64,000 nt of DNA, taken from assembly GCA_002633005.1 (NCBI GenBank), contig NMRA01000937.1, forward strand, positions 29,582 to 93,581, written 5' to 3'. This DNA comes from Phoronis australis (Eukaryota; Phoronida; Phoronidae). The position numbers were made by a program, and so were the translations under genes. Below the pieces are notes generated by a model. The model was not told the DNA's origin. It saw only the letters and a program-made list of their open reading frames with translations, and did no database searches. Every line of letters starts with the position of its first letter. The first letter of the stretch is position 1. Shown here piece by piece: positions 1 to 13,070 of this stretch.

Positions 1-2587
1 TATCATGTTAAATGAAATGTTCTGTGTTAGCACAGTGTATCTCATTTACATGTTCCAATCTTTGACTTCCTGGGCATTCAGTTAATGTGTTCTACAGGCT
101 TGCAAGCTTCTCGTTGCAGTGGTGGCCTGTCAGTGTCTGATCTGGTCACTGTCAGTGTTATAAACAAGCACTTGAGTTGACCAAGTATAAGTTGCTAACA
201 CTCTTCTATATTCTGTGTGGTGAGGTGTGTTAGCTGTATTATAATTGTTGCCCTCTCATCCTTGTACAAGGCTGAACTGAAACTAATTTCCTTTAACGTT
301 GATGTCAGTTGCTGTGACCTTTTTCTGACTGAATTTCTTGGATGAACATGCTTGCCTTAACTAGTTGTGGTGCTACTAGTTTGGGTTTATCTTTGTATTC
401 TCAGATGCCATTAGCGTATTGAAATTCATAGAAATTTGAGTGTTACCTTAAGATCTATAAACTGAATGAAATATTTCACACTCTATTGGCATTGTTCCTG
501 TGTTGAGGCAGGTACCTTGTTGAACATCCAATCTCATCTTACACCTGACGCACAATTAGCTGAACATCACCCTACAGGGGCGCCATCTGTGTCATGGTGG
601 AAATGATAAGCATCATGAATGCACATATGAGCGAATGATTACTTCTCGGTAAAATGTCACCGATTTAGTCCTACAATATTGCCAGATTTGACTATTTTCG
701 GAACATTATATCTCAGAAATGGATGGTTGGATTCTTATGAAAACTTTCAGATAATGTGGTTTATTCAGTTTTCCAAATTACTGTTGGGAATTGTTTTTAA
801 GGCGTTCACTTTTGCAAAAAGGGCTGTTGAAAATTAAGACTCGTGATTTTTATAGAAAACTGTTATAGCATTTTTGAATATTTATTTTAAATGGAATTTN
901 CATCCCCTTGTGTGGCAAATGATGCTTTCTTTGCATACCGGGTATATATTTTCTGTGACACCGCCATGTTTGTTGGAAACTTTGGAATGGCATGAATATG
1001 TGATCTCAAAACTTCATCAAAGGCATTTTTTGAAAATTAAACTTGTGGTACAAAATGACTGAGTATGATGTTGGAAAGTGCTATTTCCAGTTACGTGACT
1101 GTGACACTGAGAAAGCAGCATGGGATGTCACCGATGCAATGGCAAGCATGACTTAATGGTTTTGAAAACAACAGAAAGAAGGTTATTCCAAACAATGCTT
1201 GAGAAATGACGCCAATGTCCAAGTAAAAATACAATTTTTTTCTAACTCCACATAGATAGAGTGCCTAATTGCTCTGAAAATTCGCTCACCTCCTGGGCGA
1301 CCAGGCAGTTAATCCACTTGCGTTGTGCCTTTGGTGACTGGGTGAGTTGTTAAGTATATTAATATGCAACTTGTATAATCTTCTCTTTCACAACTCAGGT
1401 GTAACTTGTAACCTTGGGAATGCTCATTCTGCCTTCTTACATTCTGGTGTTGCACTGTTTCTGTGTCATGTGTAAACAGCCGCTTGACACCGAAGATCAG
1501 TTTAAGCCGTGTCACAGTTAATATCTAAACAGGGCTTGAGCCAAATATCTGCGAAACAACGGAATTCTGCTCAGTTATTCTGTAGTGCATATTTTTTTAA
1601 GTCGAAGTCGTAGTTCTAGTTAATTTACGACTGTGCCAAAAAGTTTTTGCGAGTGCGTAGCTGCTATTTTGTTTCTCAGATAATTGTTATCATGTTAAAT
1701 GAAATGTTCTGTGTTTGCACAGTGTATCTCATTTACATGTTCCAATCTTTGACTTCCTGGGCATTCGGCTAATGTGTTCTACAGGCTTGCAAGCTTCTTG
1801 TTGCAGTGGTGGCCTGTCAGTGTCTGATCTGGTCACTGTCAGTGTTGTAAACAAGCACTTGAGTTGACCAAGTATAAGTTGCTAACGCTCTTCTATATTC
1901 TGTGTGGTGAGGTGTGTTAGCTATATTGTAATTGTTGCCCTCTCATCCTTGTACAAGGCTGAACTGAAACTAATTTCCTTTAACCTTGATGTCAGTTGCT
2001 GTGACCTTTTTCTGACTGAATTTCTTGTATGAACATGCTTGCCTTAACTAGTTGTGGTGCTACTAGTTTGGGTTTATCTTTGTATTCTCAGATGCCATTA
2101 GCGTATTGAAATTCATAGAAATTTGAGTGTTACCTTAAGATCTATAAACTGAATGAAATATTTCACACTCTATTGGCATTGTTCCTGTGTTGAGGCAGGT
2201 ACCTTGTTGAACATCCAATCTCATCTTACACCTGACGCACAATTAGCTGAACATCACCCTACAGGGGCGCCATCTGTGTCATGGTGGAAATGATAAGCAT
2301 CATGAATGCACATATGAGCGAATGATTACTTCTCGGTAAAATGTCACCGATTTAGTCCTACAATATTGCCAGATTTGACTATTTTCGGAACATTATATCT
2401 CAGAAATGGATGGTTGGATTCTTATGAAAACTTTCAGATAATGTGGTTTATTCAGTTTTCCAAATTACTGTTGGGAATTGTTTTTAAGGCGTTCACTTTT
2501 GCAAAAAGGGCTGTTGAAAATTAAGACTCGTGATTTTTATAGAAAACTGTTATAGCATTTTTGAATATTTATTTTAAATGGAATTTG
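1..2587. repeat. Near-identical 0.9-kb direct duplication around an assembly gap
   Basis: Bases 1-899 match 1690-2587 almost exactly, with only scattered single-base differences. The single N at 900 ends the first copy. The second copy continues past the end of the first into new sequence (gggcactaag...), while 901-1689 is present once. This fits a left contig ending at 900 and a right contig starting at 901 that overlap but were not merged, probably as two haplotypes. A genuine tandem duplication is possible but less likely, because other gaps in the window show the same pattern. No coding exon is visible here. Confidence 0.8.
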
Positions 2588-5013
2588 GGCACTAAGTTGT
2601 TGTTACCATTGGTTTGCTACGAGTATACCTGTCTTTTTACTATATTTATGAAACGGAGATGAAATAATGGTCACTTACAGAGGAGTCCTGCATTATGAGA
2701 ATTTGTTTTCTCTATTGAATGACGGGCTTCATACTGGTTCTCAATATGTGATACCCTATAAATGACTAAAGCCAGATATAATCACGTGACTCAATTGGTG
2801 ACAGATTGGTGTGAAGTCAAAAATATAATTGTACAGGCTGTGTATTTTAAGAGAATATTTTGTACTTTTATTGAGTTAAAATCAACAATTGGTTCTAAAT
2901 AGTTGGCTGAATGCATGGTCTCGTTAATATGGTCCTACTTGGCGTAAATTTTTATGACCTAGCTATCAGCAGACAATGTTTTGATAAGCTGCATACATTC
3001 TCAACATCGTTAGAAGTGAAAAAATGTTCATAACTGGAGCCCTTGCATTTGTATTGAAATTATGATATAATTAACTATTGTTGGCCTAGTTTTACTTTCA
3101 AGACCAACTTAGCCAACTTAGTCTCTTAGTCTCTTCATCTGGGGGGGCATGGTCTCCATGTCACATGGTCCCCTGTGGGCAGTTTCTGGTGATTGTCTAA
3201 CTCCATCTGGTGGCTGTCACATGAAACGAGGGATTGGCAAATGGAGGGTAACACGTAACCTCCTAGTGTCCTGAAGAATAGCCAAAGATGGGATCGAAAG
3301 CTAGACTCTCTTATAAAACTAGGCCGCCATTAGGTTATAATAATCATTATTTCATCGATAGAAGCCTTTGAAAAATGAAAAAAGATCAAATTTGGTATTG
3401 TCTCAAATTGTTTGAGATTTTACTAGACAGTTTCTGTGCACTCATACAAATGTGCTGCCTTGGTGAACTGAGTTTACTGGGCCTGTACTACCTATAACTT
3501 ACGCCCTATCTTCTTGTTTTACTAAATATTTGTGCCAGGGCAACTTGCTGTCTTGGCACAACTCCACATTCTAATTTCTCAGCTGCACTCCACCTAATAA
3601 ACAGAGGACAATCAGCTAAGGAAGAGTATTATGTTTCCCCAGACACAGTTTAGAATTTATACCAGTCTGGAAAAAGTGATCTAGGCCTCTCAAAGGAAAA
3701 GTACTCCTGACGCATTCGGTTCTTAGTTGTAAATGCAAATGCAATTTTAAACCCTAACCCTATTTTACACTGGAAATTTGGTTTGTGAAATTAACAGTTT
3801 GATAAACGGTTGGACGTGGATAATTTTAAATCTACCATTTACCTGGTTCTGAACAAGCTCTGCTTTAGAATAATCGGTTTGTTGATTTTATTTTTTCATT
3901 ACTATACAAGTAGAGAAATGACTCTTTAATTTGATGGAGAGTTGCTGGACATCTGTGAGTCCTTCCCATGTCCAATGTAGCCTCCAGTCAGACTAGAAAC
4001 TAAACATTGTGACTTGGCATGCTCGACCATTCATTTAATGGCTTTTAATGGGCATCTGCACCTATCAGTGAAAGACATTGAAGGATCTGTGTGAGCCCAG
4101 CCAGTTACTTGGACTGGCTCTTTTAAAACGATCAGTCCACCCAGAGAGTTGTTTTGGACTCTCAATAACACATGTATACTGTTTTATTGTTAATCATAAC
4201 TGATGGTTCAAGCTGATTTTGAAGTTTTTCTTGAAACAAACAGTCATATCTCATTCTGGATTATTTTTCACCAAAGTATGTAGTTTTATTATTTACTGGG
4301 AACTGGATGTTTGCTTAAAAATTTCTTCTTGTGTGAAGTCGGTTGACATGGTAAAGTTTTAGGTTAGCACAAGTGGCTGAAACAGTAGTAGTTTTTTAGC
4401 CAGACAGACGTGCTGTGTGTTCAAGGATAAGTTTTCATCAGCTGTTAGTTTCTTTACTCATTATCCGAATCGAATTAATTTTAAAGCAAAAGTTGATGTT
4501 AAAGCACATTCCCTCTTTTCAGTTAACGCAATGATAGACAATGACTCCTACCCCATGCATGCGTATATGCGTCCTTTGAAGTAAGCGATCTGGTTACAAG
4601 TAAAAGTGGTCATCAAAAACCCTAGCAGTTTTGTGGCAACTCAAACCTCCAGCAAAGTGCCAGCGAAAGTGTCTCTTGCAACTGTGCACATTACTGGCAT
4701 TTTGCTATTAGCGAAAGTGGAAGTGAATGGAATATCGATCTGTACTAATATCTCATGTGACACCAGAATGTCCTCGAACAACAACAGACTTTCACGAAAT
4801 ACTACGGTACATAAATTGTGGTCTGGCACAACTTTCACACTGAGCTAGAACTAAACTGCATTTATGTCAACAAAAGTTCTTAATTTGAATGTATATAAGC
4901 AAGTCTGGACTTCATTACATATTATCATTCTATATTTTAAGAAGCATGAAGCTGACCTGTGAGAAGTAAAAAGCTTCCTGGTTATCCATTTAGTGTTTCT
5001 TTTGCCTTTGCAG
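2588..5013. other. Non-coding stretch upstream of TWSG1 coding exon 1
   Basis: No exon with recognisable protein similarity was found on either strand. The end of this stretch is a good 3' splice site (pyrimidine-rich tract, then CAG at 5011-5013) seven bases before the TWSG1 start codon. At least one untranslated first exon and the promoter therefore probably lie in this stretch or further upstream. I could not place them. Confidence 0.5.
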
Positions 5014-5020
5014 AGCCACC

Positions 5021-8000
5021 ATGTTCTGGACAGTCCTTGTGACTGTGTGCATGTTGACTGGCTTACGGCCAACTTTAGGATGCAATGAGGCAATATGTGC
5101 CAGCCAAGTTAGCAAGTGTTTGCTGCTGGAGTCTTGTTCTTGCAACATGGATGATAAGAAGAACTGTACATGCTGTAAAGATTGTCACCAGTGTTTGGCT
5201 GAGCTCTATCTTGAGTGTTGTTCATGTGTTGGTAAGTACGTGTGGTGTGTGTTCATGTGTTGGTAAGCACAAGTGTAAGGACTGTTATCCAATAGCGGAG
5301 TTGCAACGGAATCGATTTAACGATTGCGCATGTCCGGAAATTAGGGTGCGCAAAGGCTACTGGGATTGTTGATGGTAAACGGGATGACCGACTGGTTTGC
5401 ACGACGTGTAATTTGTGTGCATTAAACTACGCTGCTGTATGTAATTCTGCCGCTATTCGCCCTAATTAGCGCCCATGGCTCAACAAGTGCCCCAATGCTT
5501 TTTCAGACTTTGCTAAAGTAAGCGCACAGCCCATGAACTACATGCGAAAAATGCCCTTACCTACAGTTCTAACATCTTCAATTTATCAATTGAAAGATCC
5601 GACAGCCTGAATTTGTAACGGACCACGAGCCTCACCGTTATGTCCGTATACACTTCAAACTTACGTCGCGATTCAAAAAGAACGCAGAAGTTTTGCTGCT
5701 CTTGCGAGGGATGTGCCCCACTACGCGGGTCTGGACTTTGAAAAGAGACACAGCATACTTGTCAAAGAGCGGGATTGCATTGTTTCTTTCCAGTACAGAT
5801 CTTCTCCGGCCTCAAACTTCTTTGTGCATGTGAAAACCGTGAATCGAAGACTAATAAAAAAAACTCGACCAGTGTTAGCATGCGACCAAGAAGCACGCGC
5901 TGCATAATGTACCGACTGTCATCGAAGATTAATCGGGTAACATAGCATCGGCAAATAAATATTGGCACTAATTTCCGAAAGTTTCCAATACCGTAAAAAG
6001 CTTCTGCAATATTTTTAAGAGAAATTATTTAACTAATCATAATTGGTGTTTTTAAGGTCAAAATGACCCACTTCGCACCCTTACACCCCAAATCTTCCGG
6101 GAAGTAGCTGTTACACTACGGTCACGCATCCACTCACCCGGCGACTCAATGAGTGACATGTCGGTCTTACCGAAAAAATTCTCGAACGTTTTTAGCAGAT
6201 GAGGCCAGCAAGTGCTAAGCCGTAAATATTAAAACACGCTCTGCTTGACTGCTTGACTTATTTTTTTTTTGGATACAATGCACAGCTAGATCATTACATT
6301 ACTCTGGCAAATGAACTCTGATGACAAGCACACGCACGCTTACTCTCACACACACGCATACAAACTTCAAAACAAACGTCACGTGACAACAACTTGTGTT
6401 CCCACAGAGATTTTTCTCGGGTTGCGTGCTACAATCTAGCGTAGATTTGGACTTAATCTGCAGTTAATCCAGACTTCACAAGAACTTAAAAATCTTAGAG
6501 ACGCTATTTGGAAAACTTGAGGAGGATTTCAGGTAATTTGTTGAGNAAACACATGCGGAGTGTGTTCATGTGTTGGTAAGCACAAGTGTAAGGACTGTTA
6601 TCCATGTCTGACTGAGCTCTGTCTGGAGTGTGTTCATGTGTTGGTAATTACATGTGGAGTGTGTTCTTGTGTTGGTAAGCACAAGTGTAAGGACTGTTAT
6701 CCATGTCTGACTGAGCTCTGTCTGGTGTGTGTTCATGTGTTGGTAAATACATGTGGAGTGTGTTCATGTGTTGGTAAACTCATGCGTAAGGACTGTTATC
6801 AATGTCTGAGCTCTGTCTGGAGTGTGTTCATGTGTTGGTAAATACATGTGGAGTGTGTTCATGTGTTGGTAAACTCATGTGTAAGGACTGTTATCAATGT
6901 CTGACTGAGCTCTGTCTGGTGTGTGTTCATGTGTTGGTTGGATAAAAATATAGGGATATATTATTCAATATCATTCTGTAACCAAGCCTGTCACAACTGC
7001 CTGTGAGACTTCCTCTCTCAGTGTTGTGAATGTGGAATGTTGTTATTGTAGGATATGTGTTTACCAGGACTTGCACAATTTTGTACTACCTACAGGTTTC
7101 ATTAGATGGGAGATTTCAAAGGCCTCCAGGCCATCTCGCTTGCTTTATTGTTATTTTGAAGGCTATCTCAGACATGTGTACCTTGGACATTGTAGTTGGG
7201 CCCCTCGGTCATTTCGCTGATCAGCCTCTTGGTTGCAATGTGATCATTTTTATGTGCCCACATATTTATTGCCGAAATCTCTGTCTGGGCGTCCAGCGTC
7301 CACAGCTGTATCTCCTAAACCCCTTTCAGGACCTTGATGAGATTTTGCAGACTTGTTCCTATGAAGATGACAACGGATGACGGCAAATTTCCGCCTGGTC
7401 TGATGACGGGTGGTGATTTTCTGACGACTTCGACTACTGTGACGCCTCCCAGAGGCGTTATTTTTCCGCCAATCGCTGTATGTGCTAAAGCCACTGCAGG
7501 ATCTTTATTAAATTTAGCGAGTGTATTTATATGAAGTTGACAACAGAGGACGATGACTTTCAGACTGATCCGAGGATTGCTGTGTTCCCTAGTGGCAATT
7601 TCATTGTTTCCATTTTTTTCCTCTGTTTCTCTGAAGTCCCTTGACGGATTTTTATGAAAGTTTGGTTATAGCTTTCTATTAAGGAAACGATGATCTTGTT
7701 TCGGATGGATTCCACGTATTTTGCACCATCTAGTGGCCACTTCTATAATATAAATAAACACCTCTAAAAGCACACCATTTGCATTGCATTCGTGGGTGCA
7801 TTTCAACGCTCCACGTTGCTCTTGTATACTGTATTGGGTGTTGCCTTCATTTTCTGAATTTGGAAAGACAATTGATTAATGATGAACATCACAAAGAAAT
7901 AGGCTTCATTTTTTGGGTTAACTTTTTGAATTCCATACCTCTTCAATTATATCTTTTGTTTTAAGTAATTAGTGTTCAAGTATCGTAATTACTGATTGAT

Positions 8001-11000
8001 TAATTACATCAGTGATTATTGATGTAATTGCTAATGAGTCTAATTAGTGTTAATTAGGAAAACAATTGTTTGAGTCCTGACCATTCCGTCATGTTTTCGA
8101 TCAAACTTTAATTAACCACACTAATTCTTTTTCAAGGTAATAGTTTTGTTCGCTTTGGAAACGAACAAAGCCTTTTCTACGTGGACAATCACAGCTAATC
8201 AATTCTAATTTGTTACTACAACAATAAGTTCATACCTACTTCATACGAGCTATTGTATTACTTGAGATCATTAGCCAGCTGATGTTTTGTTAAGTTGCCC
8301 CATTAGCGCTAATTAAGTTTGGTGGCTAATCAATGTTGTGTCAATGGTTTGTTTATTGTTTGATTATTGACTTGAAGGCTGCAAACATGTATAAATTGGA
8401 GTTATTACCCTTAGGTTGTTGTTGTTGTTGAACCAGAGGGCTGGATGGTGAGTCTAATGTTTGCCAAGTGAGCAGGTGTAGTTTATGTTGTTCTTTGGTG
8501 TGATTTGTGGTCCTTGTTCCACATTTAATGAATGCCTAGTGTTCCATTGTTGATGGCTAGCGATTAGAGATGCAGCATTTTGTACTTGTCATTTGAACGC
8601 GTAGATCCAGTTTGAGACCAGTTGCAGCACTTATCATCTGTGGTATTTAATAATTCTGTTCTGTGTCATGAGTGATGTTAAAGTACCCTCAAAATTTTAC
8701 CAAAGTTTACTGCAGACGAGCCTGTCGGTTCCGCAAATGCACCCAGAATGCATATCCAAGGAAAATTTTCCAGGGTTTGTGTGGGTTAAAAACTTTGCAT
8801 CGGTGAAAATTACTAATTTTATGAAAAAGGGACTGCAAAGCCTTAAAATTTTCAGTCGCAAATAATCTGCTATTAAACAAAAGGTTCATGCAAGGGTACA
8901 TTATTGAACAAATTGTCTGTTAAAGTGACTTCTACTGTATTGGCTCTCCTGATACTCATATGAGATTGGCTCTGCCAAATATACTCCTGGTCATATATTT
9001 GTATTTAACTTTTGGTCTGAAAAATATGTTCTATGTGAATGTATGCCTTGGGTTTGCCTGCCAAAAACTCCGGTTAAACTGTGTATGGGAAACAATTGTT
9101 TGAAACTGTGTTTTATTCGTAGTTTGATTAAATCTTTATCGAGTTGTGTTGTGACACCGTTTGAAAGATGGAAGCTCGCAGGTCACCAGTTTGACCGTCA
9201 GGTTTGACCAGTTTGACCATCACATCATGGCTTCACTTGTTGTGGAGTGCTGGTCAGTAACAAGCAACATATAACAAAATCCCTACCTAGGGCTATTTGT
9301 ACTTTCTTTCTGTTACACACATTCACTCAACTACACAACACAATAGAGTGTTATCCTAGGTTGATACCACTATCCTTAGATTGGAATAAAGCTTTGATGT
9401 TCAGTATGTATAGTGGTGGCCTGTCAAACCCTAATTGTCAGAAGACAAGTTCTGAATAGAGGAAGGGTTTGATTGCTGTAATAACTCTGATTGGAAGCAT
9501 TCTTTTGGTTTTTCAATGAATCTTGCTGTTAGTCTGTGGCAAGATAGTTTCAACAGTAATCTCAAAACTGAGGCAGACTGAGTAATTATTGAAGTTTTTT
9601 GACGTAACAAGAAAAGAATCGGAAATGGAATGGTATTCTTGCTATAGAATTTGTATTTGAGATGATTTCTGTTGACAAGGCTCAGAGCATGTGATACCCT
9701 GCCATGGTGCACGTTGGAGATACAAGATGACATGTTTACCATATCTTCCCGAGTACTTTGCGGCCACATTGTATCTTCCCTTTGCTGAACCTGTCATCAC
9801 TGATAGAACACAGAGTTGCACTTGCTTTTCCGCAAGTGAATTTGCGACCAGGGACCAGTCATAGCAATTGTTATGTGCTGATGTGACTGAGTATAAATTG
9901 TAGTTTGTAAAATAATTTCATTGCAGTCTGTTACAACTTCACTCACTCCACTTCATTGTTAAGTAAAAATCTTTGATAAACGTAAGGTTACTAAACATGT
10001 TATTATGTCTCGACAATATTCATATTTCAGTTGGGACTTGTTTATTTTCATCACCATTATCTGCCTTGATTTGTGTTGTTGAATCAGTATTTGACAGACT
10101 TTTAGTGTAGAAATAAAATACAGTATTGTTGTTATGTTCAATGTTTCTGTAATTTCATTCATGTCCTTTCAAGATGAAAAAATAGTTTTTTTTGAGAGAT
10201 TCATGGTTTTACACTACATTTCCCTGTGTTGATGTGCTGCAATACTGAACCTAATAGTATAATAGGGTGGTGATTCACAAGTTTCAGTGTCAAGCTGGCT
10301 CTTTTAAATTGATGACTTAAGTGGAAGGTTGTGTATGTAGTGAATACTGATGAATATAAATCTTCTGGTCATAACATGTATTTATTTGAATTTACTGCTG
10401 ATCACATCTAGGATCTGGTTCATGAAATTGACTTAAGACAGAAATTTGGTCTTCACAGTTGCTGAAATAAGGTTTAGCCGGGTAATTATAAGAGCAACAG
10501 GATTTAAAATAATACATAGAAGTTATGTCAGTAACTATCAGTTATGTGTATATTCTCACACTTTTGCTCAAGTGAGATTTCATTATTTTATGGAAATAGT
10601 TGTGTGGAGCATAAGATCCAAGTCTTGAGTCATTTTTCTGGAAACAGACCCTTGCATTTGATTGTTTTTGATACTATATTCTCCCTGCAGGTTTGTGTCC
10701 GGCGCCAAAAGACCAGGAAAATCTCTTGAAGACTAGTTCTATTGAAGACCTCGTCTACGACATCCCTGATCTGTTTGACAGTCTCACAGATGGTGAGCTG
10801 GGTCCCTGGAGGGTCATGCGCTATCCAGCTCACGAGAATCTGCTGTATTATAAGCCAGAAGATGACATCTCTACAATAGATGGTAAGTTCCGTCATTTTT
10901 AACTTTAGATTTGTCATTGCCATCACGATTTTAATTCCTGAGGTGGTGGTGTATTTTCATCATGTCTAAAATCTCTTGACCATTTACATCAAACTCTAGC

Positions 11001-12103
11001 CTGTTTACACTTATACTTTACATTGGCACAGCATTTCGCTTGATCATTTCTCCAGCCGCCTTCAGGTGTCCTAGTGTTCTAAGACGAAGGAGAGCGCTCT
11101 CGCTTTTCGAAGAACAGTAACTCCTAAAGATGGCCCGAGAAATAAACATTATGCCCTTGTAAATAGGCTTGAGGTTGGTGTAAAAAGTGAGATTTTAGGC
11201 ATGATGTTAGCAGGATTTTGCTTATATTTTCATTGGTCACTGTTGTGCTGTTATAAAATAATCCATGTTTGGAGAATGGATGTTAATATAATCCTTAACA
11301 AGAAGACATTTACCATACTTGTCTGGGTTGTGTGCTGTCCTGGTCACCTGGATAAGGAAACTCAATGAGGGCGTGAGAGTGAAGTCTAGCAATGGTAGGT
11401 CGAAGAGGCCCATTTACACATGGTCAATTTGCTTGTGTAAATGCCTTCACCATTTTTGCTCACAATCATTATAATATGAGCCAAAACAACTCGTTAAGCC
11501 TCCTCCATTAAAGAGTAGGTATTTTACCGCCCGAGTAGGTCCAGGTGGCGCTGAAACTGACAGTTCATTACTCAACGTTGCTTACACTTTGGAAATCAAA
11601 ATTCTCATGAGGCATGATGTGCAAGCTTGCTCTTGGAGATATAAAAATTTGCAATAAAACAGTCGTATTCCGTTGGGAAATAGTCAGATTCTGGCAGGAA
11701 ATACACTAAGAAACTGTCCTTCCTCAGCCGACGTTAACCCTGCTCATTCTCACTAACAACATGAACCTATTGCTAGTTAATCTTGCGTAATAAAGATACT
11801 TTGTCCTGTATTCCAGACAAGTCCACAACGAGATTCAGTCCAGCTATTTATAAGAACTGCACCGTGGCATTCATGAGTGGATGCATGTCACTCAGTAAGT
11901 GTAAATCATCGTGTAAGTCAATGGGAGCAAGCCGGTTCCGCTGGTTTCACGAGCATGGCTGTTGCGAGTGCGTTGGAAGTACATGCCTTGACTATGGCAA
12001 GAGCACAGCCATGTGTGAGAAATGTCCCGACAATGAAGACGACAACTTTACGGAAGGGCTAGAGGCTGAGGGCGGGGCAGAAAATAGTGAGGATGAACTC
12101 TAG
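5021..12103 (+). CDS. TWSG1: Twisted gastrulation homologue, secreted BMP-binding protein
   Basis: Coding exons are 5021-5231, 10691-10882 and 11817-12103, all with GT-AG borders and consistent phases, giving 229 residues (human about 223). The start is in a perfect Kozak context (GCCACCATG), just after a 3' splice site at 5013. Residues 1-20 are a signal peptide. The cysteine-rich N-terminal domain follows at residues 21-71, with spacing that matches vertebrate TWSG1 (CNEAICASQVSKC, then NCTCCKDC, then ECCSCVG). The C-terminal domain contains SCKSMGASRFRWFHEHGCCE and ECVGSTCLDYG, which are family hallmarks. Sequons lie at Asn48 (NCT) and in YKNCT. In known members the N-terminal domain binds BMPs and the protein forms ternary complexes with chordin outside the cell. 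An acidic tail of about 25 residues, ending SEDEL, extends past the usual C-terminus. Confidence 0.95.
5232..6941 (+). repeat. Tandem array of exon-end/splice-donor copies in TWSG1 intron 1
   Basis: The intron opens with copies of the last part of TWSG1 exon 1. A composite unit of about 99 bp (68 + 31) contains sequence still readable as CKDCYPCLTELCLEC, close to the exon's CKDCHQCLAELYLEC. It is followed by TTCATGTGTTG and GTAAG or GTAAA, which is a copy of the authentic donor. One partial copy is at 5232-5290. After an unrelated stretch and the N at 6546, further copies run through 6547-6941. Donor-like sites are visible at 5263, 6576 and later. Composite units keep the frame open, but the first extra donor at 5263 would add 31 nt and shift frame. 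Confidence 0.85.
5291..6545. other. 1.25-kb unidentified block interrupting the exon-copy array
   Basis: This stretch lies between the partial array copy at 5232-5290 and the N at 6546, and shares no similarity with the array. By eye it has more CpG dinucleotides than the DNA around it. No terminal inverted repeats or protein domain could be recognised. It may be a young insertion, a haplotype-specific segment or the true continuation of the left contig. The array restarts directly after the gap with sequence homologous to about 5240. Confidence 0.45.
6942..10690. other. Remainder of TWSG1 intron 1
   Basis: No coding exon was recognised. The part from about 7130 to 7760 reads like an old dispersed repeat and includes a GCACCATCTAGTGG motif at 7723-7736. 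The rest is AT-rich with short unsupported open frames. The intron ends in a strong acceptor (TCCCTGCAG) at 10690. Confidence 0.5.
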
Positions 12104-12318
12104 ATTATTACGTATGTCGGTGGTGCATTTGGTTTACCATATCATGGGCAGCATTTGATAAGGTTTGGTGGAGATCACTGTTGGCTAAAATAATGACTGT
12201 AGAAATATGGTGGTCACCATTTTACCTTACCCTGAATGGTAAGAATTTCGCAAACTGTTCTCAGACTGTTGTCAAGACAAACATTACAAAACACAGTTCT
12301 ATATAATGCATCTGTATA

Positions 12319-13070
12319 TTACCGTAACCATTTGAGTTAACATCCCGAGTGCTTAAATTGGCTAGCCCGGAAATTAGGGGGTGGGCGCTTAACCCAGAGA
12401 TTGGCGGTTAAGTCAGAAATTTCAAGAAATTGAGGGTGGAAACTAGCCAGTCATGGCCGTTTAACCTGAGTGTAGCAGTATGTATTTTGAGAAAGTAGAA
12501 ATTACACCTTGAAAAACACCTTTTAAAATTCTGGGGCTGACTTGCCATACGATTGTTATCAAAGTCGCTGATGATGTTTGCTGTTAAAATTGCGCAACTC
12601 AAATTTTTGAAAAAACATTCCACCAAAAAACTTTGAATGACATATGGTGCATGGAAACGGATGTAGTGCAAATTTTGTGACATATGTTGTCATCATATCG
12701 AATAATTAGAGTTACATGAGGTAAAGAGCTATTAGAGTGACTTGAGTCTCCATATGTGTCACTTTAAATAACGCAGCCATTTTTTATGCTCTTCAGAAGA
12801 CGCTTAGGGAATACGATGTCCCGAGCGACGACCGAAAACTACACTGCGACTTGAAATTGATCGTGTTTCCACTTTTGAAAGAATGTCTTATGGTTTCAAA
12901 AATCAATTCGATGAAGTAAATTCTGGATGGCACCAGCCCTAGCTTTGCAAAAATTCTCAACACTTAAGGGTGGGCGCTAGCCAACCAGTAGGCACTTAAT
13001 CCGAAAATTTTCAGATCTGGGGGGGTGAGCACTTACGTGAGCATAGCATCCACTCAAATGTTTACAGTAA
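12319..13070. mobile_element. Candidate non-autonomous DNA element with about 19-bp inverted ends
   Basis: The left end TTACCGTAACCATTTGAGT and the reverse complement of the right end (TTACTGTAAACATTTGAGT) match at 17 of 19 bases. Inside the ends, diverged subterminal modules recur in opposite orientation (GGTGGGCGCTTAA near 12380, GGGTGGGCGCTAGCC near 12970). There is no transposase. A target-site duplication is not clear. It lies about 0.2 kb after the TWSG1 stop codon, so it may be in the 3' UTR. Confidence 0.45.

Noticed and set aside
6560-6841. Cysteine-rich 93-residue ORF
   Set aside because: It comes from tandem copies of the TWSG1 exon 1 end within an intron. It is treated as a pseudo-exon array, not a separate gene.
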